A stretch of DNA of 38,537 nt from the NCBI GenBank assembly GCA_948470755.1, contig CAOKPU010000029.1, positions 1 through 38,537 of the forward strand. Reading direction: 5' to 3'. Positions 32,155 through 38,537 of this stretch are shown in pieces; the first letter of the stretch is position 1; every line of letters starts with the position of its first letter. The position numbers were made by a program, and so were the translations under genes. Below the pieces are notes generated by a model. The model searched no databases. It was not told the origin of the DNA and saw nothing but the letters and a program-made list of their open reading frames with translations. This DNA comes from an uncultured Lachnospiraceae bacterium. Lineage in GTDB: Bacteria > Bacillota > Clostridia > Lachnospirales > Lachnospiraceae.

Positions 32155-33933
32155 TCATACATCCAAAGAAATATGCGTTTTGCTAAGTTCTTCCAATGCT
32201 TTTTTTCCTGCAATTACCTGATTTAATGCATCTACATCCGTTCCCATCCTGCCGGAATAATATTCATAGCTGTCTCTTTTTACCGTATAGACGATATCAT
32301 GAAGGGCCTTTTCCCTCTCCTGCTTTGTCTGCAGCTCTTCCAATTTCGTATTGAAAAGCTCCGCCGCTTTGCGTTGTTCCTCTTCATCAGCAAACTGGCT
32401 GATCAGCGCCGCCGGTTCAAACCCTCCCTGTACAAGCCCGGCAAAAAGCTTGTCCGCCACCTTCCTGTACAGTTCATCTGTAAAATCTTCCGCCCCAATA
32501 TATTTTGCAATTTTAGGATAAACCTCCGGTTCATCCACGATCCATGTAATCAGGAGCCTCTGCGCCTTTTTCTTATTCTCATCCGGCGTATTTTTCTTCT
32601 CCGCCAGGCCGGATTTCGGACGCAGCGTCTGCCTGACAAGCCCGGTCTGCGCCGCATAAGAAGCAACTAACTTTCTAAGGTTTTCAAAGCCTATACGATA
32701 TCTTTCCGCCACCGCTTCCAGATAATTCTCCCTCTCCACTTCCTCGGGAAAACCACAAAGCTTCTTTGCGATTTCCCTATGGAACCTGGTCTTGGATTCC
32801 GGGTCTTCCAGATTATATTCCCGCTCCAACATCCGCAACTCAAAGAAAAAGCCATTCTCCGCCTCTTCGATCCGCCTGCGGAACTCCTCCGCCCCCAAGT
32901 TCTTCATAAACTCGTCCGGATCCTTATAGGGTTCCATATTAATCACTTTCCCGCTCAACCCCGCTTCTTTCAGGATCCCGATAGCCCTAAGGGCCGCATT
33001 AGTCCCCGCCCCATCGCTATCATAGGCTAACAGGACTTCTTTTACATACCGTTTAAGCAAATTTGCCTGCCCCGTGGTAAACGCCGTCCCAAGGGACGCC
33101 GCCGCCTGATGAAAGCCTGCCTGATGCATGGCAATCACATCCATATATCCTTCGCAAAGGATCATATGATCCTGTCTGGCCGTCCTTGCAAAATTCAACC
33201 CATATAGATTCCTGCTTTTATCAAAAACCAGCGTTTCCGGGGAATTCAGATATTTTGGCTTGGCCTCGCCCATCACCCGTCCGCCAAAACCGATTACCCG
33301 GTGGTTGATGTCCTGAATCGGGAACATGACCCGGTTCCAGAATTTGTCATGCAGCCCCCGCTTTTCATCAAAGGCGGCCACCCCGGCTTCTTGTATCAAA
33401 TCATCCCCGTAACCTTTGGAATGCAGATATTGCACCAGATCATTGCCCGACATGCTGGCAAAACCGAGGCCGAATTTCTTCATCGTCTCCCCGGAAAGGC
33501 CCCTCTCCTGCAAATACCGGTATCCTCTCTCCCCTCTGCCGGAACGGAGCTGATAGTAAAAATACCTGGCAGCTTCTTTATTCACCTCTAACAGCTTGCT
33601 TTTCCTGCTTTCTTTTCTTTTCACTTCTTCGGAATATTCTATTTCCGGCAGATCCACCCCGGCCCTGTCGGCTAACAGCTTTACCGCCTCCGGAAAGCTG
33701 TAATTTTCATATTCCATGATAAATGTAAATACATTTCCGCCCGCCCCGCAGCCAAAACAGTAATACATTTGTTTGCCGCCGGAAACGGAAAAAGAAGGCG
33801 ATTTTTCATTGTGAAAAGGGCATAAGCCGAAATGGTTCGCCCCCTTCTTCTGCAGCCGTACATAACCGGATATCACATCCACAATATCGTTTTTCATCCG
33901 TACTTCTTCCACTAATTCGTCTGGATAGTACAT
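32155..33933 (-). CDS. dnaG: DNA primase
   Basis: Synthesises RNA primers for DNA replication. The product has 592 residues. The CHC2 zinc finger is C38, H41, C59, C62 (CPFHNEKSPSF, YYCFGCGAGG). The catalytic core follows with the Toprim segments LCEGYMDVIAMHQAG and LLAYDSDGAG. The C-terminal helicase-interaction domain is shorter and variable. The ribosome site is GGGGG, somewhat far (about 12 nt) from the ATG. It lies between the dGTPase-like gene (73 bp upstream) and rpoD. A small 7-bp hairpin at 33965-33982 lies in the upstream gap. Confidence 0.96.
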   Translation of the reverse strand: MYYPDELVEEVRMKNDIVDVISGYVRLQKKGANHFGLCPFHNEKSPSFSVSGGKQMYYCFGCGAGGNVFTFIMEYENYSFPEAVKLLADRAGVDLPEIEYSEEVKRKESRKSKLLEVNKEAARYFYYQLRSGRGERGYRYLQERGLSGETMKKFGLGFASMSGNDLVQYLHSKGYGDDLIQEAGVAAFDEKRGLHDKFWNRVMFPIQDINHRVIGFGGRVMGEAKPKYLNSPETLVFDKSRNLYGLNFARTARQDHMILCEGYMDVIAMHQAGFHQAAASLGTAFTTGQANLLKRYVKEVLLAYDSDGAGTNAALRAIGILKEAGLSGKVINMEPYKDPDEFMKNLGAEEFRRRIEEAENGFFFELRMLEREYNLEDPESKTRFHREIAKKLCGFPEEVERENYLEAVAERYRIGFENLRKLVASYAAQTGLVRQTLRPKSGLAEKKNTPDENKKKAQRLLITWIVDEPEVYPKIAKYIGAEDFTDELYRKVADKLFAGLVQGGFEPAALISQFADEEEQRKAAELFNTKLEELQTKQEREKALHDIVYTVKRDSYEYYSGRMGTDVDALNQVIAGKKALEELSKTHISLDV

Positions 33934-34006
33934 CTTTTATATGCGCCCCCTTACCCGGAACTTCATCCGCAATTGTGCGGATACCTTTTAAGGATTCCCG
34001 ATCCTC

Positions 34007-35020
34007 CTAATAATGCCATGACTTTGGAATAAACAATTCTTCATATTGCGCAATGGCAAACCGGTCCGTCATTGCACCTACATAATCGCATACGATCATC
34101 TCCGGCGCCTCGCCGCATTTTTCCATCCGGGCCAGCAAATGCACCGGCAGCTTTTTTAAATGTTTCAAATAATATTCATAAAGGGACGCCATCAACATTT
34201 CCGCTTTTTCTTCCTGGCTCTTAGCTTCTTTATTCTGGTAGACGCGTTCAAACATAAATCCTCTCAGCTTTTTCATAGCCTCCTCCACCGCAGGGGAGAA
34301 ATGGATATCATCCTTCTCATAACTGTAAGTTACCAAATCATGGATAAAATGATCCAGCCTTTTGCCCGTCGTATCCCCTATTACTTCGCTGATCTCTTCC
34401 GGCACGTCGGATTCCCTAAGAATCCCGCCCCGGATGGCATCGTCCATATCATGATGTATGTATGCTATCTTATCCGAATACCGTACGATCTTCCCTTCCA
34501 ATGTATAAGGCATCCCTTTGGTCTGATGATTCCGTATCCCATCCTTTACCTCATCCGTCAGGTTCAGCCCCTGCCCGTCCTTCTCCAGGACGTCCACCGT
34601 CCGTACGCTTTGCTCGCTATGGCAGAACCCGTAAGGGCATATGGCGTCCAAAGCCCTCTCCCCTGCATGTCCAAAAGGGGTATGCCCCAAATCATGCCCC
34701 AATGCGATTGCTTCCACCAAATCCTCATTGAGCCTAAGAGCCTTCGCGATTGTCCTGGCATTCTGGGAAACTTCCAAAGTATGCGTCAGCCTTGTCCTGT
34801 AATGATCCCCTTCCGGGGTCAGGAATACCTGGGTCTTATCCTTGAGCCTACGGAAAGACTTGCTATGCAGTATCCTGTCCCGGTCCCTTTGATAAACCGG
34901 CCGGATATCGCACTGCTCTTCTTCCCTGGACCGTCCTTTGGAACACATGCTCAAAGAAGCATACGGGCTTAAGTACTCCTTTTCCCACTGTTCCAGCTTT
35001 TCGCGGATCAACATTCCCAT
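34007..35020 (-). CDS. dgt: dGTP triphosphohydrolase-like HD-domain protein
   Basis: The product has 337 residues. The metal-binding HD signature is split as RTRLTHTLEVS (first His), AIALGHDLGHTPFGHAGE (HD), and YSDKIAYIHHDMDDA. This matches deoxyguanosinetriphosphate triphosphohydrolase-like proteins, which cleave dNTPs to deoxynucleoside plus triphosphate. GGTGG lies 7 nt before the ATG. It is the first gene of the dnaG-rpoD unit, a common arrangement in Clostridia. A promoter is expected in 35021-35085; I saw only a weak candidate (TTGTCC near 35084-35079). Confidence 0.92.
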   Translation of the reverse strand: MGMLIREKLEQWEKEYLSPYASLSMCSKGRSREEEQCDIRPVYQRDRDRILHSKSFRRLKDKTQVFLTPEGDHYRTRLTHTLEVSQNARTIAKALRLNEDLVEAIALGHDLGHTPFGHAGERALDAICPYGFCHSEQSVRTVDVLEKDGQGLNLTDEVKDGIRNHQTKGMPYTLEGKIVRYSDKIAYIHHDMDDAIRGGILRESDVPEEISEVIGDTTGKRLDHFIHDLVTYSYEKDDIHFSPAVEEAMKKLRGFMFERVYQNKEAKSQEEKAEMLMASLYEYYLKHLKKLPVHLLARMEKCGEAPEMIVCDYVGAMTDRFAIAQYEELFIPKSWHY

Positions 35021-35084
35021 GACAGAACCACCATCCTCTCATACAGAACACTTAGTTGTTCATTTAAAATATTCGGCATCCGGA

Positions 35085-35115
35085 CAAAAAATCCTTTTTT
35101 TTAATAAAAGATTTT
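35085..35115 (-). terminator. Probable terminator of the alpha/beta hydrolase gene
   Basis: On the minus strand, AAAATCTTTT pairs with AAAAGGATTTT (one bulged G), followed by T residues, immediately after the hydrolase stop. The stem is A+T-rich, so strength is uncertain. Confidence 0.55.
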
Positions 35116-35116
35116 A

Positions 35117-36013
35117 TCAGCGGCATATATTATAGATAAACTCCGCATTTTTATCCATCGCTTCATACGCGGTTTTAAACGGGGACATCTGAAACACATG
35201 CCACATGCCTTCAAACAGATCCATCCTCACCGGCACATTGGCCTTTATCATTTTCTCGTGGAGCATTACGGAATCATCCAGCAGCACTTCGTTGCCCCCT
35301 ACCTGGATATAGGTGGACGGGAACTCCGTAAGATCCCCAAACAACGGCGAAATCAGCGGATCCTTCAGATCCCGCCCTTCCGCATAATTATGAACCATCT
35401 GGCCAATATAATCCACGTCCAATACCGGATCCACATCTTTCCTTGTCTGATAGGACTGCCCGGATGCCGTCAGATCCGTCCACGGCGACATCAACGCCAG
35501 CCCTCTTGGCAGCAGCCTGTTTTCGCTCTTCAGCTTATGGACCAGCGCCAATGCCAGATTCCCTCCTGCCGAATCCCCCGCGATCATCACATCCCTCGCC
35601 CCATATCCTAACAGCATCAAATAATCCCACGCCTTCATAGCGTCCTCTAAGGCCGCCGGATAAGGATGTTCCGGCGCTAGACGGTAATCAAAACAAAGCA
35701 CGTCCATAGAAGTGGACATGGCCAGCTTCGTCGTCAACGTCCTGGCATACAGGCTGCTCCCCGTAGAATACCCTCCCCCATGGCAATAAAGGATTACATA
35801 TTTTTTCATATGGGCGCGGTTGACCGATATCCACTCCGCATACATATCTTCTATCACTATTTCCCGGATCACGGTATCTTTACTGTTCCCAAGAATCGCT
35901 CCAAAATGATCCTGGGATTGCCTATGCTTCTCAATATCCACATTCTCCACTACGCTGTGTACCCTTTTTATCAAATTCATTAAATTCATATTTTTCTTAT
36001 CCGTCAACGCCAT
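35117..36013 (-). CDS. Alpha/beta hydrolase (esterase/lipase, HSL family)
   Basis: The product has 298 residues. The oxyanion-hole motif CHGGGYSTGS and the nucleophile elbow IAGDSAGGNLALAL (Ser in GDSAGG) mark the hormone-sensitive-lipase group. The Asp and His of the triad are probably in the VLLDDS region and in EGMWHVFQ. No signal peptide is visible, so it should be cytoplasmic, acting on short-chain acyl esters. The ATG follows GGGG at about 8 nt. It is divergent from the acyltransferase gene and preceded by a possible short ORF ending 2 bp before its start. A paired esterase-acyltransferase role is possible but inferred. Confidence 0.9.
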   Translation of the reverse strand: MALTDKKNMNLMNLIKRVHSVVENVDIEKHRQSQDHFGAILGNSKDTVIREIVIEDMYAEWISVNRAHMKKYVILYCHGGGYSTGSSLYARTLTTKLAMSTSMDVLCFDYRLAPEHPYPAALEDAMKAWDYLMLLGYGARDVMIAGDSAGGNLALALVHKLKSENRLLPRGLALMSPWTDLTASGQSYQTRKDVDPVLDVDYIGQMVHNYAEGRDLKDPLISPLFGDLTEFPSTYIQVGGNEVLLDDSVMLHEKMIKANVPVRMDLFEGMWHVFQMSPFKTAYEAMDKNAEFIYNICR

Positions 36014-36015
36014 AC

Positions 36016-36096
36016 CTACCCCAATCTTTTGCCGCCCTCTTTCAGATCAAACGGCAAACTTTCTTCAACTTCCCCGTTATGGAGACTGATTTCCAT
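36016..36096 (-). CDS. Possible 26-residue ORF just upstream of the hydrolase
   Basis: An ATG at 36096 with GGGG 9 nt upstream opens a 26-codon frame that ends at TAG 36018-36016, 2 bp before the hydrolase ATG. The peptide (MEISLHNGEVEESLPFDLKE plus GGKRLG) is soluble and charged. The spacing suggests translational coupling or a leader peptide. An extended -10 (TGATAAAAT, about 36120) precedes it. No homolog is known to me, and it could be chance. Confidence 0.4.
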   Translation of the reverse strand: MEISLHNGEVEESLPFDLKEGGKRLG

Positions 36097-36114
36097 GTTT
36101 TCTTCCCCAATTTT

Positions 36115-36143
36115 ATCACATAATCTCTAAATTGTGGTATACT
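36115..36143 (+). promoter_or_regulatory. Promoter of the acyltransferase operon
   Basis: ATCACA (36115-36120), a 17-bp spacer and TATACT (36138-36143) with an extended TGG in front. The start codon follows 34 bp later with a GAGG ribosome site. Confidence 0.7.
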
Positions 36144-36176
36144 CTAAGAAAAGAAATTATAAAATGAGGATTCCTT

Positions 36177-37463
36177 ATGGCTAAGAAGAAAAAAAACGAC
36201 AGAAAAATATGGTATGAGCTGGATCTATCCGCCATCGTCTACCCTACCTTGCAGCGCAGGGATTTTTCCTCTGTTTACAGGCTGTCTGTCGTACTTAAGG
36301 AAGCCATCGATCCGGACATCCTCCAGCAGGCCGTGGATATTGCCTTACAGCGCTTTCCCACCTATAAAGTGGCCATCCGCAAAGGGCTTTTCTGGCGGTA
36401 CCTGGAAACCAACCACCGGCCCGGCCCCTTCGTCCAGCCGGACATTAAAAACCCATGTATGCCTATGCCTTTTAAAGCAAACAACCGCTACCTCATCCGC
36501 ATTTATTATCATGAATGCAGGATCGCGCTGGAAGCCCATCATAGCTTAGGGGACGGGACAGGCGGCATGTGCGTGCTGCAGACCATTACCGCCGTATACC
36601 TGAGGCTTTTAGGGCATTCCGTTTCCAACGGCGGCTTCGTATTGGATATCGAAAGCCCGCCAGATCCGGAAGAGCTGGAAGACGCTTATATGCGCTATGC
36701 CAACGCCCAGGTCCGCCCGCCCCGCCCCGGGGAAAAAGCTTACAGGGTCAGGGGGACGAAAGAACCCTTCTATACTTTGAACATCATCGACGGCATCATG
36801 TCCGTCCAGCAAGTGATGGCAGTGGCGGCAAAATACAATGCCACGATTACGGAATACCTGAATTCCGTCCTCCTTTACGCCCTCCTTCAAAAACAGTCCC
36901 ACGACTGGCACCGGAAGCTGCGGCCTGTAAAAATCGCCATGCCCGTCAACCTAAGACGTTTTTTCCCATCGAAAACATTGCGGAATTTCATTACCATGGT
37001 ATATCCCTCCATCGATCCAAGGCTGGGGGAATACACTTTTGATGAAATCGTAATCCATGTAAGGAATTATATGCGTTATTATATTAATGAAAAGTTTTTG
37101 CGGGGCGACATCACGACAAACGCAGCAACCCAAAAAAACCCGCTGATACGGGTCGTCCCGCTTTTTATCAAAGATTTCACCGTCCGGCTTTTTTATACAA
37201 AAGTCCAGGATCGGAATTCCTCTGCGGGGCTGACGAATATGGGAGCCTTAAAAGTGCCTGAAGATATGAAGCCTTATATCGAACGGTTTGATATTTATAT
37301 GGGCCAGCCTTTCTCTTCCCGTACAAACTGCGCCATTGCCAGTTTTGAAGATACGCTTACCATTAATTTTGCCAGTAGTATAAAAGAAGCGGATGTGGAA
37401 CGCTATTTCTTCCGCAAACTGGTGCAGGACGGCATTCATATTAAAATAGAAAGCAACCGGTAA
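36177..37463 (+). CDS. Condensation-domain-fold acyltransferase (alcohol acetyltransferase-like)
   Basis: The product has 428 residues. The catalytic HHxxxDG motif of the chloramphenicol acetyltransferase/condensation superfamily is HHSLGDG at 121-127. An asparagine/arginine-rich latch region (PVNLRRFFPSKTLRNFITMVYPSID) and a second half with GLTNMGALKVPEDM follow, as in PapA/alcohol acetyltransferase proteins. It is a stand-alone enzyme with no carrier protein or adenylation domain, so it probably transfers an acyl group from CoA to a small hydroxyl or amine substrate. The substrate is unknown. It is followed 28 bp later by the zinc-ribbon membrane protein and divergent from an esterase. Confidence 0.8.
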   Translation: MAKKKKNDRKIWYELDLSAIVYPTLQRRDFSSVYRLSVVLKEAIDPDILQQAVDIALQRFPTYKVAIRKGLFWRYLETNHRPGPFVQPDIKNPCMPMPFKANNRYLIRIYYHECRIALEAHHSLGDGTGGMCVLQTITAVYLRLLGHSVSNGGFVLDIESPPDPEELEDAYMRYANAQVRPPRPGEKAYRVRGTKEPFYTLNIIDGIMSVQQVMAVAAKYNATITEYLNSVLLYALLQKQSHDWHRKLRPVKIAMPVNLRRFFPSKTLRNFITMVYPSIDPRLGEYTFDEIVIHVRNYMRYYINEKFLRGDITTNAATQKNPLIRVVPLFIKDFTVRLFYTKVQDRNSSAGLTNMGALKVPEDMKPYIERFDIYMGQPFSSRTNCAIASFEDTLTINFASSIKEADVERYFFRKLVQDGIHIKIESNR

Positions 37464-37491
37464 CGGCTGCAGGAAAGGAACGGTGATCTAA

Positions 37492-38196
37492 ATGTCATAT
37501 TGCGTAAATTGCGGAGTGGAACTGGATTCTTCGTTAAAGTCCTGCCCTCTTTGCCATACCCCCGTCATCCATCCCGGCGAACTGCAAAAAGCGGGCTTTA
37601 CCTCCCCTTATCCCGAACAAAAGGGGCAAGTGGAGACAGTAAAAAGAAAAGATTTGGGCATCCTTATAACCATCGTGTTATCCGCTACAGCTATAGGATG
37701 CGCGTTGTTAAATCTGTTTGTTTTTACCGGCAGCCTCTGGTCGCTGCTTATCATCGGCATATGCATTATACTCTTCGTGCTGTCCATTCCCGCTGTTATC
37801 TATACCAAACAGCCCATTTATCTTTCCCTCCTTCTGGATGGAATCGCCATCGGCGTTTATCTGTATATGATAACCTTTTTAACGGCTTCCGCCAGATGGT
37901 TCTGGGAACTGGCCGTGCCTATTGTAGCTTTAGCGACCATTCTGGCAGAACTGCTCACCCTATGCATACGCCGGCTGCCCGTCTCCATCATCGCTACGGC
38001 GCTCTATCTTTTTGCGGAAGCCGCCATTCTTTGCGTGGGGATTGAATTGTTCATAGACCGCTATTTCGGCAAGCCTCTCTCTTTATCCTGGTCAGCCATC
38101 GTCCTGACCGTCTGTGGGATCATCGTCATCGCCCTGATCACCCTGCTTTCCACAAGGAGGCTCCGGGAAGCAGTACGCCGCAGGCTTCATTTTTAA
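37492..38196 (+). CDS. Zinc-ribbon polytopic membrane protein (DUF6320-like)
   Basis: The product has 234 residues. An N-terminal zinc ribbon has C4, C7, C18 and C21 (YCVNCG, SCPLCH). A short linker leads to about six hydrophobic helices from residue 57 onward, and the basic tail is RRLREAVRRRLHF. The layout matches a family I recall as DUF6320, often found beside alcohol acetyltransferase-like genes in Clostridia (not verified). It is co-transcribed with the acyltransferase. The role is unknown; a membrane partner or substrate-delivery protein for the enzyme is possible. Confidence 0.75.
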   Translation: MSYCVNCGVELDSSLKSCPLCHTPVIHPGELQKAGFTSPYPEQKGQVETVKRKDLGILITIVLSATAIGCALLNLFVFTGSLWSLLIIGICIILFVLSIPAVIYTKQPIYLSLLLDGIAIGVYLYMITFLTASARWFWELAVPIVALATILAELLTLCIRRLPVSIIATALYLFAEAAILCVGIELFIDRYFGKPLSLSWSAIVLTVCGIIVIALITLLSTRRLREAVRRRLHF

Positions 38197-38237
38197 CCGA
38201 ATCCTCCATGTCAGGGCAACTTGCTGCGATAACACCC

Positions 38238-38442
38238 GTCGGAAATTTGAAATTTCCGACTGCGATCAGGGCAATCCCCGGCTCTGACTCAAATTGCCGA
38301 TTGAAAAATCAGCTATCAAGCTGATTTTTCAATCTAATACCCATTTCTGAACAACCTGCCGCGATGAAGCGACGAGAAAAGCCGGAAGGCGGTTTCTCGT
38401 CTGCTATCAAAGCTATTTGTGCCCGCTCAGAAACACCCCCTG
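38238..38442. repeat. Cluster of long perfect palindromes
   Basis: This includes GTCGGAAATT-tga-AATTTCCGAC (38238-38260), a 36-bp palindrome with 16-bp arms and a 4-nt loop (38299-38334), and GACGAGAAA...TTTCTCGTC near 38370-38402 with a nested GCC/GGC. There are no T-tracts after the stems. Two similar segments, CAACTTGCTGCGAT and CAACCTGCCGCGAT, sit at the starts of sub-blocks. No gene is visible in 38197-38537. Confidence 0.65.
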
Positions 38443-38488
38443 CTGTTGAGCTGAAATTGCCAAAGGCAATTAGGACTTCTCTTCACAC
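38443..38488 (-). repeat. Variant of the hairpin repeat unit, copy C with a different hairpin
   Basis: On the minus strand it starts GTGTGA and ends GCTCAACAG, like copies at 11604-11670 and (nearly) 5566-5500. The inner hairpin is ATTGCC-ttt-GGCAAT instead of the AACAGC stem. Ends conserved and core exchanged. Confidence 0.55.
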
Positions 38489-38522
38489 TAACCACCATGA
38501 TTCCGCTTCGCGGAATCTCAAA
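38483..38522. repeat. 40-bp repeat module, copy 2 (inverted)
   Basis: Reverse complement of 11570-11609 with one mismatch, including the GATTCCGC/GCGGAATC palindrome. Confidence 0.75.
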
Positions 38523-38537
38523 ATCCCAAGACAAGCA

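Noticed and set aside
38238-38537. Insertion-sequence end or attachment site
   Set aside because: No transposase or integrase frame is present in the window and no target duplication is visible; only palindromic modules are seen.

Overview
The window looks like a chromosomal segment of a gut-type Clostridia, most likely Lachnospiraceae. This is an inference from the protein families, the strong GGAGG-type ribosome sites, the TTGACA/TATAAT promoters, and the chromosomal order dgt-dnaG-rpoD-trmK-nif3-nucleoside kinase-rnpB. No species can be named from the sequence alone.

Region 1 (about 1-9424) is an L-rhamnose uptake and catabolism locus. A minus-strand transporter operon runs rhaT (ATPase), rhaP and rhaQ (permeases), rhaS (lipoprotein binding protein), then rhaM (mutarotase), and ends at an intrinsic terminator. 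Upstream lies rhaB-rhaA (kinase, isomerase), divergent from an AraC-type regulator across a promoter region that carries a 9-bp inverted repeat. No rhamnulose-1-phosphate aldolase is in the window.

Region 2 (9452-13855) holds single genes with their own control signals: a GH13 amylosucrase-like enzyme, a cluster of palindromic repeats, a GNAT acetyltransferase, a yybP-ykoY (Mn2+) riboswitch with terminator ahead of a CaCA-family cation exchanger, and a bacteriohemerythrin that lacks one usual iron-ligand histidine.

Region 3 (13994-25318) is the most unusual part. Six tightly packed minus-strand genes encode a small acidic lipoprotein, two tandem paralogous lipoproteins of about 800 residues (an Asp-box/propeller-like N-terminal half fused to an ABC solute-binding half), two CUT1-type permeases and an HlyD-like adaptor. 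There is no ATPase. Divergent from it is an OmpR/VanS-type two-component system. The shared intergenic region carries two mirror-image pairs of TTTAGAG half-sites, each pair spaced 11 bp and each placed about 10 bp from a -10 position. I infer an autoregulated sensor-transport-envelope system.

Region 4 (25333-35020) is housekeeping: a ZIP metal transporter coupled to a membrane protein, RNase P RNA, a TGS-nucleoside kinase, a Nif3-like protein, TrmK, RpoD, DnaG and a dGTPase-like HD protein.

Region 5 (35117-38537) has an alpha/beta hydrolase preceded by a possible 26-residue ORF. Divergent from it are a condensation-fold acyltransferase and a zinc-ribbon membrane protein. The window ends in a second palindrome cluster whose last part repeats sequence found near 11.6 kb. 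Several repeat families (a 67-nt hairpin unit, a 40-bp module and a 34-bp module) recur between unrelated genes.
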